The notes below the pieces were generated by a model. The model worked only from the letters and a program-made list of their open reading frames with translations, searched no databases and was not told the origin of the DNA. 64,000 bases of DNA from Megalonaias nervosa (lineage: Eukaryota > Mollusca > Bivalvia > Unionida > Unionidae): the NCBI GenBank assembly GCA_016617855.1, contig JAECUM010093584.1, positions 26,898 through 90,897 of the forward strand, given 5' to 3'. Position numbers and translations under genes: made by a program. Of this stretch, positions 9,364 to 18,779 are shown piece after piece; within the stretch, counting starts at the first letter, position 1, and each line of letters starts with the position of its first letter.

Positions 9364-10822
9364 TTACGATTTCACATACAGATTTATATTTAGTTCTTCA
9401 TTTCTTGTGTCCAGAATGCGATTGTTTTGGTCTGTAAGTTTAAAGTGTATCCTTGATAGTAACGGATTATGAACTCGCAGGTACACGGGGTTAATTGGCT
9501 CTGATACAATTAACCACCCTGATGGGGCTAAAGGACTGAAACTGTATAATATGTACCCTTGCTGGGCCTGGTTAGACTTAGAAAGATCTACCTGATAGCT
9601 ACCTTCAATAATATCGCATACCAGATTGACTGCAATTACTGATGTTATATTTACAATGCCCGGCGATATATGACGTCCGGCACCAAAAGGGTTGTTATTG
9701 TGTTTTAGTATAACCGGTGGTGAGGCTATTTTTTTCCATGATTCAATTACTCCCGGATAATATTCTTCAATAAGATCAGTTAATGATTTCTTCATTTCAG
9801 CGTTATTTAAATCTGGTATAATAAATGTTTGTAAATCTTTTTCTGTTATTTTGTAATGATCAAGAAATAATTGTTTAAGTTTTGGACTTGTGTAAGGATT
9901 TCCATCGAGTTTAGTCACAGTGTTTATAATACTTCGATTGGCGATGTATAAATCGAGTAACATTCCATTTAAGTGTTTTATTGACTCGATTATTTGCTGC
10001 TTTACGTTATCGTTGTAATGTTGAGATAATGAAATAAGTAAACTTCTTAAATCATTAAATGTTTTATCGTATTCAGGCTTAAGAGTATCTAAAAATTCTT
10101 TAAAAAATTCTTCATCAACAATATCTCTAGCACGCCGCGACCTGGGGTCTACGATAACCGCATTAAATGGTGATCTAGTTATTTTGGGAATTCTTTTACC
10201 GTCAAAATCGGTAAAGTAGTATGTATTGTTGTTTGAATCAAATTCAAATCCTATATATCTCCATGGATATTTTTTTCGATATTCTGGATTTTTAATGAAT
10301 TTTTCTTCGCTTGTTTTAAATTCATTTTTAGTTGGTTCTGAAACTCCATTATAAACAGGTGCAACTTCAGGCCATCCTAATACTGATCTGATCGAACTTT
10401 GATAAATATCTACGAGGTAATCAGGAGAATTTATTTCAATCACCGCTGATAGTAAACAGTATCGCTATTTTAGATTCTTTTCCTGTGATAGATTTAATTC
10501 TGCGTTGAAACTCGTCATTAATCTGTTCTATTTGATAACTACCCGTTGTAATTCCAACAACTTGCCAATCAGGAGTTCCATCAGGTTTATTCTTATTCGC
10601 AAATACCAGTGAATTATTTGCTGGTTGTCCATCAAACGGTTTTGATCTAATATTTGGCCAGCTTTGATAAACTCGAAGCTGCGCTAATGCAATTTCCTTT
10701 GCTGGAATTGCGGTCGGAAAATTAACGCTAAATTCAGGATTGGTTGAACTTAATGATATCATAGTAGTTTTTGACGGCGTTGTATTAGCTACGATCTGCT
10801 GAAGTAATTCCCTGTCTGTCAT
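9364..10822 (-). pseudogene. Penton-like minor capsid protein with large internal insertion, one frameshift
   Basis: A single jelly-roll vertex protein. The ATG at 10822 opens the N-terminal half: FSVNFPTAIPAKEIALAQLRV, then YQSWPNI and the GSYQIEQIN helix, all typical of Polinton pentons. At 10436-10443 the frame shifts and continues to 9364. After the strand SSIRSVLGWP there are about 200 residues not expected in this fold, rich in charged helices (HLNGMLLDLYIANRS). The normal second half resumes near ISPGIVNITSVIAVNL and ends with PVYLRVHNPLLSRIHFKLTDQ and a strand-rich tail. Total length is about 486 codons against roughly 250-300 for ordinary pentons. The insertion would project from a loop at the capsid vertex (inference). 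Confidence 0.78.
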
Positions 10823-10869
10823 TATTTAAAATACTCCGTATTTAATTATTATTTTAATTGAGCGGAAAT

Positions 10870-11349
10870 TCAACCCTCCACTTTATCATTAGAATCCACT
10901 TTGAATGCCTCATGATAAGTTTCCATTATCGTTGCGAACTCCTCATCGGATATTTTACCATCGCTGAGGTACGCCGAAAGATACGATGATAGTTTAGAAT
11001 AAGATGATGTTGTTGTGTGCAATTTCATTATGTACTCGTTTAGTTTATCATTTGTACACGTAGATATTTTTTTAGCGATAATAGTGAAAATACCTGCGCA
11101 TGTTGTTGCCGTTGAAACTATAATTGTTACAACTGCAGGCGCTGTCATCGTTATTGTTGATAGTAATAATCCGGATCCAGCAATAACAGCAGAAACCGAG
11201 TATACCATTATATTAATAACAACCATACGTCGCCGATATTTTTTTACCTTTATCGTGTAATCGTCGATGATATTTTTTAGTTTGGTTTGACACTCACATA
11301 CTTGAGCGTATCTGTGACGTTGAACGTCGATAAATGACTCTTGATTCAT
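10870..11349 (-). CDS. Two-pass membrane protein with EF-hand-like tail
   Basis: An intact 159-residue protein. A basic helix (KVKKYRRRM) precedes two adjacent hydrophobic segments, about residues 45-66 and 68-92 (VINIMVYSVSAVIAGSGLLL and PAVVTIIVSTATTCAGIFTI), giving a membrane hairpin. The C-terminal region contains LSDGKISDEEFATI, which resembles an EF-hand calcium loop, though the first Asp position is only partly conserved. It lies between penton and fibre genes, so a virion membrane or vertex-associated role is plausible but unproven. The start follows TAAATATAATG. Confidence 0.65.
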   Translation of the reverse strand: MNQESFIDVQRHRYAQVCECQTKLKNIIDDYTIKVKKYRRRMVVINIMVYSVSAVIAGSGLLLSTITMTAPAVVTIIVSTATTCAGIFTIIAKKISTCTNDKLNEYIMKLHTTTSSYSKLSSYLSAYLSDGKISDEEFATIMETYHEAFKVDSNDKVEG

Positions 11350-11358
11350 TATATTTAT

Positions 11359-12458
11359 CTAGGTAACTAATTGAGGAGTTTCACATACAAATTCCAAGCA
11401 CCACCAGTATAGTGCTCTGGTTAAATTTTTATCAGATGCCTCCAGCAGAAATGTTTCTTCCGCATTTTTATTTATTATGACGGATACAACTCCAGAAAAA
11501 GTATCGATTGAATGACGCCATGGAAATGTAGTAAATATACTGAATTTTGCTATGCTAAATATAGACAGCCTGTATACGCCAGTGACTTCTGCGGTGTGTT
11601 TGAAATTATTATCTTGCAGTGTCCATACTCCTAATCCTGATGCTACTGTGTATACTACGTTGAAGATCTGCTTGTGAGGAATTTTAATAAGATTCGTTTT
11701 TTTCAATGATATTAGGAATTCCACTAACAATATCGTTGATTTTCATGTTAATGTCAGCGAGATTAATAATAACATTTGGTGGAGTTCCAAAAAAGTCATT
11801 AATAGATCTGTTTACATTTCTACGGAAATTTAGAAATGTTTGTACGTGATTAATATAATCAGTTCTAAATGTAGCAATTCCATCATTGATTGTCGTTAAC
11901 GAAGTCATTATTGGAATTTCCTTATCGTCGACGTATTTCTTCGTTGCAGCGTCAAAATCTGTTTCTGGTGTTCTGAGATTATTAATACCATTATTATTCA
12001 TGTCGAGAAATGCACGCATTATTCCACCGCGCACTGACACGTACTTGGATTCTTGATCATCGACGTATTTTTTTTGTTGCTGCGTCTGTATCCGAGGTTG
12101 GGTTCATAAGATATGTAATTTTTCTTCCTGACATAATAATGTCACCGGTAAATACATCACCAGTTTTCTTAACATAATCGTTAACCGATTTACCGGAATC
12201 CTGTATTTTACCCTGATCAGTAAAAGTAACGATATTATTAACAGCCGCGTTGGGAATTCGTATAAGTACATCTGGTAGTTGTATGTTACTCGTTTTTAAT
12301 CGTCCTTGTTTGTCCTGAAAAACGACGATTTCATTTTGATCCACACTTGTGATATTTAATAAATCATCGATTTCATTTCTGAGCTGATCAAGAGTTGCAT
12401 ATTTAGATAAATCGACCTTCTGATCTTTGCGAGTAGATCTTCCGTAAATATCTACCAT
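11359..12458 (-). pseudogene. Fibre-like protein with phage tail-fibre repeats, two homopolymer frameshifts
   Basis: The ATG at 12458 (context TAAATATAATG) opens a protein of about 365 codons spread over three frames. It contains two copies of a motif well known in bacteriophage tail fibres: TGDIIMSGRKITYLMNPTSD with DTDAATKK, and AFLDMNNNGINNLRTPETD with FDAATKKYVDD. A low-complexity, probably trimeric-helical stalk follows, then a beta-rich C-terminus (GLGVWTLQDNN, WRHSIDTFSGVVSVII) that could be a receptor-binding head. The first break is in a run of eight T (plus strand) at 12068-12075, the second in a run of seven T at 11697-11703. Both are single-base slips in homopolymers, so assembly error is a live alternative to decay. 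Confidence 0.78.
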
Positions 12459-12477
12459 TATATTTACTGATATCTGT

Positions 12478-12878
12478 TTAAGTGTTATGACGTAGTGTAG
12501 TGAACGCGTGCACGACTTTATGAGGTGGCGCTGCTGATTTTGATACAGCATCAAGCACAGCGAGGGTTTCACGACCGCATATTGGAGGATCAGTTATTTT
12601 TGTGTTGGTAGCGTTGAATACCAGATTGGAATATCGCCGGTAACGTACTCTAAAAATTCTTTTGGTGGTGCTAATCCATACGAATCGAAATAAATAATTC
12701 CACGTGGATCAATTGCATATCCGACCCAGTGCGTGCATGGGCCAGAGTTTTTATCGAGATTAATGATACCGGTTTCAATACTGTTTGGTTTTTTTGGCAA
12801 TTGATCGCGCATAAAAACACCTCTGAAGTTTTTCATTTTTAATTTTTTAGCAGCATTAAGTAAATCAAAATTGGACAT
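12478..12878 (-). pseudogene. Adenain-like maturation protease, one frameshift
   Basis: A cysteine protease of the adenovirus/Ulp1 type that would process capsid and core precursors. The ATG at 12878 begins SNFDLLNAAKKL. The catalytic His is in CTHWVGYAID and the acidic partner in IYFDSYGLAPP. The frame closes at 12594, but the nucleophile-containing segment PPICGRETLAVL continues in another frame to a TAA at 12478-12480. The break coincides with a run of five T at 12597-12601. Its gene is wedged between the fibre gene and the core-like gene with only 8 and 19 bp gaps. Confidence 0.82.
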
Positions 12879-12886
12879 AGGTGATA

Positions 12887-13387
12887 TTAGTAAACTGTCC
12901 CGGGAAGTCTTAGACCCTTTCCGTACCACGAATACGGGGTCCCTGGTAATCTTAGACCCTTTCCGTACCACGAATACGGGGTTCCTGGTAGTCTTAGACC
13001 TTTTCCCTTTTTTTTGATTCCTTGTCCGGTTGCTTTCTTTAACGCCATTCCAGCAGCTGTTCCAACAGCACCTTGCGCAGCTGCTTTTGCAACAGCTGGG
13101 GCTGCAGCTGCTATTAAAGCTGGTATAGCTGCGAGAAGTGGAAATATACCACCCGTCTTAGCAATATCTTTGATGGCACCCGCAGAAAGATTAAGTTTTA
13201 TACCTTTATTTGATTTTTTAGCTTCATTGAAGTTTTTGAACTGACGCTCGGTCAACGATAGTTTATTTGCACCGCTCATCTGTTCTCGCTTTAGCGATAT
13301 TTTTATTGCACAGTTATTTTTTGATGCTGATTGTAGCTTTTTAATCTGACCAGGAGTCAGACTCACACTAACGTGATGATATGACAT
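12887..13387 (-). CDS. Core or capsid-associated protein with C-terminal GKGLRLPGTPYSWY repeats
   Basis: An intact 166-residue protein. The N-terminal half alternates LTPGQIKKLQ, IKISLKREQMSG, LSLTERQFKNF and IKLNLSAGAI, a repeated 'L-T-x-x-Q' pattern that I recall from conserved small proteins of Polintons and related viruses. A GGIFPLLAAIPALIAAAAP hydrophobic stretch, possibly membrane-active, comes next. The C-terminus has three tandem copies of a 14-residue repeat starting YGKGLRLPG, encoded by 42-bp DNA repeats at about 12887-13010. Protease cleavage near the GG motif would fit a precursor processed by the neighbouring adenain, but that is inference. Confidence 0.72.
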   Translation of the reverse strand: MSYHHVSVSLTPGQIKKLQSASKNNCAIKISLKREQMSGANKLSLTERQFKNFNEAKKSNKGIKLNLSAGAIKDIAKTGGIFPLLAAIPALIAAAAPAVAKAAAQGAVGTAAGMALKKATGQGIKKKGKGLRLPGTPYSWYGKGLRLPGTPYSWYGKGLRLPGTVY

Positions 13388-13410
13388 TATTAATATTATG
13401 AACGATCTAA

Positions 13411-14809
13411 TTACATGTTTTCTACTGGAGCATCAATAACTCTCATTCGTCCACCAACACCTTCGAGTAACATCGATTTATCGCTGAGTATAACGGCGAT
13501 TGCTCTATAATTAGGAATATCTACAACATTTCTATTAACACGAGCTCGAAAATGTATATCTACAATAGATTGTCTGGTTAAATCTAAATGTTCTAGTGAA
13601 AAGTAATAAATCGGATACAGCGTTGTAAAATCTAGCTGCGATATTTGTAAACCAGTATCAATGTTTTGATCACGTCCCATGAACGACATAAGACGATGAT
13701 ATGCACGTGCTACATGATTTTGATCGAAATTCAACAAAATATCCTCGGATGGTTCTTGATGTCCATTAATCCTCAATGAAACCTCGGAAACACCAAGATT
13801 GTCAAATATCATAATACTAAGATTTTGCGAGTTTATTCGTTCAGTATTTTGAAACGCAATAGATATATGTCTTGGTGCAGAAACACCCTGCTGAGAAGCT
13901 ATTTGCCACGTAAATAAACCATTAATAGCGCTATCTACAGCATCTGTGGTCATAGTCAACCATGACAACGTTGATTTACCGCCGTGACATAAAAGATAAC
14001 AACCGGCCTTCTTCAGATATTGACGGAGTCATCACTGGCATCCACAATGAAAGTTTTGTTAGTACTACTATACCAGGATCAGTACCGGGGAGTCGCCAGA
14101 TTGCATCATCGTCTGTGCCTTTTCGTACAAGTACAACTGTGTGTTTGGCTCCGAAAATGACTTTTCTGACATTTCTACAGAATCCAAAGATATGTGACAG
14201 TGGAATTGCACATGAAAATACTCTTCTTCCACCACGCAACATTGCTCGACGTGATCTAAATCCTAAGTTAAATTCTTCATCTACATTAGTAATCATTATT
14301 TGTACATCCGCATCGGCGTTGTTGGCGAAATTTCTTGGTCGTCTTATATCATATTGTTGGTACTCTGGAGAATTAGAAGTATCCTTTGCAAACATCATTG
14401 ATGGACCAGCTGATCTTGAGTAATCGTCGCTCTATCTCGCAAGACCAAGTATTGTCGTGGCAACGTCGACTTCTTTCTGAATTGATTCAATATTTTTTCC
14501 GTCAATCATGTACGTAGCGCTGTCAAATAACGCCATAATACCATTATTAACAAAACCGACACTAACATCAGCTCCATATGCTACTGGTGGTGCTGCAGGA
14601 TTAGCGTTATTTAAAATTTCACCTTCGACTTCAATAAATGCCTCAGCGGGTAAGAAATATCCACTTGGATCCTGAACCTGTAGTTCGATTCGTCCACGCT
14701 GATTTGGCAGTCGTGCGTCGTAAGAATAATACTGATAATCACGCACAGACTCATCTTTGAGAACTGGTGCATCCATGTCAAACGCGGGGTCAGATATGCG
14801 CTTAAACAT
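13411..14809 (-). pseudogene. Double jelly-roll major capsid protein, one stop and one frameshift
   Basis: The hexon-like protein that forms the capsid shell, about 466 codons. The ATG at 14809 begins FKRISDPAFDMDAP; the first jelly-roll includes RIELQVQDPSGYFLPAEAFI and IMALFDSATYMIDGKNIES. An in-frame TAG at 14432-14434 (after ILGLAR) interrupts it; the same frame resumes and runs to 13976. A frameshift near 13970-13990 leads into the third part, starting around SWLTMTTDAVD and ending GRMRVIDAPVENM. Sequence is quite different from the capsid protein of element 2, in keeping with separate lineages. The gene is 8 bp downstream of the pX-like gene. Confidence 0.82.
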
Positions 14810-14817
14810 CTTTATTA

Positions 14818-15294
14818 TTATCGTCTTCGTCTAACATGAAGACCACTTCGGGAAGTGAGACCACTTCCTGCTATCAGACTAGCGGTTATATTTTTTTCTT
14901 TTTCCGACATTGGTACATCAGCCAACTCCGCTAGTTTTTGATTAGCGGCTTGATTTATTATTTTACTTGCGGACATCACTTCAGTGCAGGCCAATTTCAC
15001 AGGTTGAGGTCGGGTCGCTTGTGGTCTGCGTATTAATCGTGATAGTCTATCTTTGATTGCTGAGAATGCTTTGCTAGCAATATTACCAACAGCGCCTATA
15101 CCTTTTTCACGAACAACATCAATAGCTTTCATTCCTAGTTGCTTTGCAATCGGTATTGCTTTTGGGGCTATTCTTCTAAACAGACCCTGAACAATATCAC
15201 CTAGTCCATCTCCGTAGGTCGCTTTGTATACCGGTAATCGAGAGTTTATTACCCTGACCATGGTAGGTCCACGTTGAGTACCATGCACGATCAT
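14818..15294 (-). CDS. pX-like basic core protein
   Basis: The open frame extends upstream, but the first ATG is at 15294. The 158-residue product resembles the small adenovirus pX/pVI-like proteins of Polintons and adintoviruses: PVYKATYGDGLGDIVQGLFR, an amphipathic helix region (AIPIAKQLGMKAIDVV), a basic stretch RLSRLIRRPQ and an Arg-rich end. The placement, immediately upstream of the major capsid gene, is the same as for the pX gene of element 2 (25128-25544), which supports the assignment. It may coat DNA or disrupt membranes after proteolytic release. Confidence 0.72.
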   Translation of the reverse strand: MIVHGTQRGPTMVRVINSRLPVYKATYGDGLGDIVQGLFRRIAPKAIPIAKQLGMKAIDVVREKGIGAVGNIASKAFSAIKDRLSRLIRRPQATRPQPVKLACTEVMSASKIINQAANQKLAELADVPMSEKEKNITASLIAGSGLTSRSGLHVRRRR

Positions 15295-15327
15295 TTTGTT
15301 ATTAAGTGACTTTATCACTAATTGTAT

Positions 15328-16422
15328 CTAATCACTGTGGTAGTCATCGGCGATTTCATTAATGAGAGACCGATACACGTTAATATCCATGATACCGCCT
15401 GTAAATAATCGTTTGCAAATATCAGCTGCTTCATTAATGATTTCTGGGGAATTATTACCAGCTCGTTTTCCTCCAGTGAGAATTTCTAGTCGATCGACAT
15501 CAGCAAGAACGTTATTGGGACAGGTAATAAGACCACTTCCTAGACCACTTCCAGTTGCGCCAGGATCTTGATATTCTTCCTCTGTTATTTTGACTGGTTG
15601 TTGTGATTCTTCTTCTTGTTGTTGTCGTTGTAGTAGTGTTTGTAGTCGTGGTATTGGTTGCTCTGGTGATGGAAATTTGAGTCGTGGTGATGATATTGGT
15701 GATAATTCAAATTGTCGTGATGCTTTTTTACTTGGTTTCAATGGTGTTTTGAATGATTCTGGATAATCACGAATTAATTGCTCAAATGGTTTTGGAGATT
15801 GTTGCCTTTTACGTTTTTTTCTTTCCATTTCTTCTTCTTGTTTTCTTAATTGTTTTAATTTATTAATTTCATTAATATAAACCCGATATGATGGATCATC
15901 ATCTCTAGCTTGTTGAAAATTCATGCGTATGCGATATAATGATTTTTGCCATTGATCACGGGTTTTAATATCTTTAGCGTGTTCAGGTTTCATTAATTTA
16001 CCTCTTCGACTAAAATTATTCAAAGCAAATTCAGCCAATTCTTGTAGGTTCAAGTTATTAATTACCTTAATAGTTTCTTCATCAAATTTATTTATCAATT
16101 CAGCTGCTAATTTTGGTTCAGGGGCTGGTGCTTCAGCGCCTTCAGGCTGAGCAGCAGCTGGTTGAGCAACTTGAATACGACCAGCAATATCAGCAGGCAA
16201 TGTTGCAAGAGCTCGTTGTGTTGCTTCGGTTGCTGTAACAATTTTCTTCGTTGGTTCGACAATCGGTTTAAATAATTGTTCTGTACCTTCTGTAAATTCC
16301 ACCTGAGATTCCTGACGCGATTGTAATTGTTGCTTAACAGAATCACGAACAGGTAGATATTTTTTAATTGCCTCTAGTCGCTCTCGAGCTAATTTAGCTG
16401 AGTGTGGTTCTCCAATACTCAT
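15328..16422 (-). CDS. Conserved Polinton protein, 364 aa, unknown function
   Basis: An intact protein. The N-terminal segment has ERLEAIKKYLPVRDSV, the middle is charged and low-complexity (KQEEEMERKKRKRQQ, then a Ser/Pro-rich region), and the C-terminal 80 residues contain DVDRLEILTGGKRAGNNSPEI followed by two helices. I recall this 'L-x-G-x-x-x-AGN(N/D)S' end from uncharacterised proteins of Polintons and insect viruses. FEQLIRDYPESFKT in the middle looks like a short linear binding motif. It is the first gene inside the right terminus, reading inward, with ATG context ATCAATAATG. A tegument-like or scaffold role is only a guess. Confidence 0.65.
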   Translation of the reverse strand: MSIGEPHSAKLARERLEAIKKYLPVRDSVKQQLQSRQESQVEFTEGTEQLFKPIVEPTKKIVTATEATQRALATLPADIAGRIQVAQPAAAQPEGAEAPAPEPKLAAELINKFDEETIKVINNLNLQELAEFALNNFSRRGKLMKPEHAKDIKTRDQWQKSLYRIRMNFQQARDDDPSYRVYINEINKLKQLRKQEEEMERKKRKRQQSPKPFEQLIRDYPESFKTPLKPSKKASRQFELSPISSPRLKFPSPEQPIPRLQTLLQRQQQEEESQQPVKITEEEYQDPGATGSGLGSGLITCPNNVLADVDRLEILTGGKRAGNNSPEIINEAADICKRLFTGGIMDINVYRSLINEIADDYHSD

Positions 16423-16850
16423 TATTGATAATATCTATAATGGCTGTTTAATTTATAGCAGCAGGAAGGGTGAATGACATATGCGTAGTGACCAGCACGT
16501 GAAAAAATCTGGTTATTTAGAGAAGTTTTCATTATTAAGACAAAAACTTCGTTTTCCAGCCTTCGTAGGAACCCTTAGTTTTCAAAAATAAGGTCTCTAA
16601 AAAGTTGTAGGGTTCACCCTTCATGATCTCATTATTGATAATATCTATAATGGCTGTTTAATTTATAGCAGCAGGAAGGGTGAATGACATACGCGTAGTG
16701 ACCAGCACGTGAAAAAATCAGAAAAAATCTGGTCAATTAGAGAAGTTTTCATTGTTAAGGTAAAAACTTCGTTTTCCAGCCTTCGTAGGAACCCTTAGTT
16801 TTAAAAAATAAGGTCTCTAAAAAGTTGTAGGGTTCACCCTTCCTGCTGCT
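16421..16850. repeat. Duplicated right terminus of element 1
   Basis: The 205-bp segment 16421-16626 (TCATTATTGATAATATC... to GTTCACCCTTC) is repeated at 16627-16845 with a few changes and a small CAGAAAAAAT-type insertion. Each copy holds AGCAGCAGGAAGGGTGAA on one side and its near inverse on the other, so the terminus itself can fold. The first copy includes the start codon of the 364-aa gene. Confidence 0.85.
16775..16850 (-). repeat. Right terminal inverted repeat of element 1
   Basis: Inverse partner of 485-562. The outermost bases are CTGCTGCT, and AAGTTGTAGGGTTCACCCTT is the best conserved block. Confidence 0.9.
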
Positions 16851-18100
16851 GAACTTGACACTGCTTTGCTGTAACCTTCAGCATCTAAGCTCAACACTGA
16901 TGATCATTAATAAATTATTTTCAACTGTTAATTATTTCAGATATTTTAAATATGAAATATTTTGCATAATTTTTGCAGTATGCGTTTTTGTATTAACAGT
17001 TTGGGTATAAGATGCATCGGTAATGTTGTGTGTTTCTATTGGTGTGCACTTGTGAAGAATACTGAAAGCTGACATGAAATACTGAAAATATCCCTGAAAA
17101 TACTGAAAAGCATTATAAGGGGGTTGCGTTGCATTCTGCTATACGGAGTATGCGAAACAGAGAATCAGAGTAGCATATCCAATGTTACGATGGAGTAGCT
17201 TCCCCTAATCTCACGAGGTCTCACGCGATTTCTATCGAGCTCAGCAAGATGTCGTCACTAGAAAGTGATCTCAAGATTAAAATGGCATGCACTAAGAATC
17301 ATTAGCCACGAAGTTGAAAGAAGCAGAACACAAAAGAGTAACTGTGGATCTAACTTTAAGGAAAAATGGAGAAAATAATTCCCTTGACTGGAATACAGCA
17401 CGTCCGTTGGGATTACCGGTGTGACTACTGATCGCGTGAATGCGAAGACTGCAAAAGTTAATAATCCTTTCCTAACAGGGTTTAAGAATTTTAAAAAATC
17501 TGCCCTTGTTCACCACAAGACATCTGTAGAACACATTATCACCCAAGACATTCTTTCACAACAAAGAAATCAGTAAACGTGCAGAGACAAATTCATTATA
17601 TGGATTACAGTCAGAGTCATTGCAGATTTTGTTGCTTTTTAACTTTGCTGCAACGAAAGAAAGATCAAAAAGTTCAAGTGTAACTTATTAAAGAGAAGAT
17701 GAATCATTAGCCTCTTTGATTTTTGGATAAATGTGTTTTAGGACAAAGTATAATGAAACCCATGATAGTACACATTTTATGGCAGGTAGTAAATCAACTG
17801 TCATTTGGTTAAAAAGATTTATTTGGCTTTTTGTATTGGCTTATGTGTAATGTGTTGGTTTATAATATTGCTACAAAAAGATTATATAAGGAGACTGTTA
17901 AAAGTATGACTTTAAACTAAAAGGAAAATTAACATAAAATTATCCTTTGAATGGACAATGCATTTGTGTGTTAATTGTGCATGTTGGTTTATTTGTATTT
18001 TTAGAGAGAGAGAGTCTGTTGTGCAAGTTGCAATATCCTATTTCAAGCTGAAAATGTATGGGTCAGACGAAAATTTGTCAGTATATTTTTGACCCCCACA
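16851..18100. other. Spacer between the two elements, no gene seen
   Basis: AT-rich, without a convincing ORF or RNA gene. The short GAGAGAGAGA run near 18005 is the only simple repeat. It probably represents host DNA, or an outer non-coding end of element 2 toward 18 kb. Confidence 0.4.
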
Positions 18101-18104
18101 TTTT

Positions 18105-18775
18105 TTATTTGACCCTCAATTCTGACACCAAGGGGTTTTTTCTACCCTCAATTTTACTCCCCTGGGGGATACACTGCTTTTGTCTTACACTTTTTGTCTT
18201 CTCATTCTTTTCCTCATTTTTTTCCTTCTCCTCTTTCTGTTTCTTCCTCTTTTCATTTTCTTCTTCCTTTTCAATTTTTTCATTCCATTCTCTCATCCTC
18301 TGTTTGTCTTCTATATCTTCCTTTTCTTCCTTTTCTATTCTAACCATCTCATTTAAGATGTCCTTCCCTTTCTTTAAATTGTTAATCTCCATACTTAGTC
18401 TATGAGGACTATAAGCCCCAAACTGCATTCTAACTAGCATCTCCTCCACCATACCTAGTGTGTAAAGGAGCCCCGAGTGGTCTAAAGCGCTCTCCGTTAC
18501 GGATCACTGCCATCTCGCCTCTGTCTGCGTGGGTTCGAGTCTCGGATTCGGCGAATGTGAATATGTGAGAAAGCTGGCCAGTAGCTTCTCATGGGTCGGT
18601 GGTTCTTTCCGGGTATTTCCCAGTTTCTTCCTCCACCATTAATACTGGCCGCCATATATAGCCTATCGTGTGCTGAAAAATGGCGTTAAGCCCTACAACA
18701 ACAACAACAACAACAACAACCTAGTGTGTATACCACCTCCTGCAATCTCAGCATCCTCTCCATGTTACTTGCCAT
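18105..18775 (-). pseudogene. Coiled-coil protein gene split by a SINE
   Basis: The ATG at 18775 starts ASNMERMLRLQEVVYTL, then the frame meets a SINE (18465-18718). Beyond it, from about 18452, the reading resumes with EEMLVRMQF and a long charged coiled coil (IEKEEKEDIEDKQRMREWNEK, then Lys/Glu-only sequence) to a stop at 18105. Composition and layout match the coiled-coil genes at 21264-21707, 22186-22428 and 38277-38789, so I treat it as a paralogue and the leftmost gene of element 2. No histone-type hairpin follows; an AATAAA lies about 10 bp after the stop. Confidence 0.6.
18465..18718 (+). mobile_element. tRNA-derived SINE with (CAA)n tail and 12-bp target duplication
   Basis: The head GCCCCGAGTGGTCTAAAGCG (A box) and GGGTTCGAGTCTC (B box) is Leu/Ser-tRNA-like. 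The body contains GGTCGGTGGTTCTTTCCGGG and ACTGGCCGCCA, which I recall from molluscan SINEs. The tail is (CAA)n. A perfect 12-bp duplication ACCTAGTGTGTA flanks it at 18453-18464 and 18719-18730. Confidence 0.9.
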
Positions 18776-18779
18776 TTTT

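Larger units (their letters stand above)
485..16850. mobile_element. Polinton/Maverick-like virus-derived element 1
   Basis: A 16.4 kb unit bounded by inverted repeats whose outermost bases read AGCAGCAG followed by GGGTGAACCCTACAACTTT on both ends. It contains the hallmark Polinton set: packaging ATPase, retroviral-type DDE integrase, adenain-like protease, family-B DNA polymerase, major and minor jelly-roll capsid proteins. The polymerase is fused to an SF1 helicase and the integrase is of the 'YYSPRGYW' type, an arrangement I recall from a Polinton lineage seen in fungi such as Rhizophagus and in some animals, distinct from the commoner animal Mavericks. The integrase and several structural genes are intact or broken once or twice, so it is younger than element 2. 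Confidence 0.9.

Noticed and set aside
11359..12458. Programmed ribosomal frameshifting in the fibre gene
   Set aside because: No slippery heptamer with a downstream structure was recognised; simple homopolymer slips explain both breaks.
479..16856. Target-site duplication of element 1
   Set aside because: CACTTT on the left and GAACTT on the right are not identical; only a partial ACTT match, which is not convincing.
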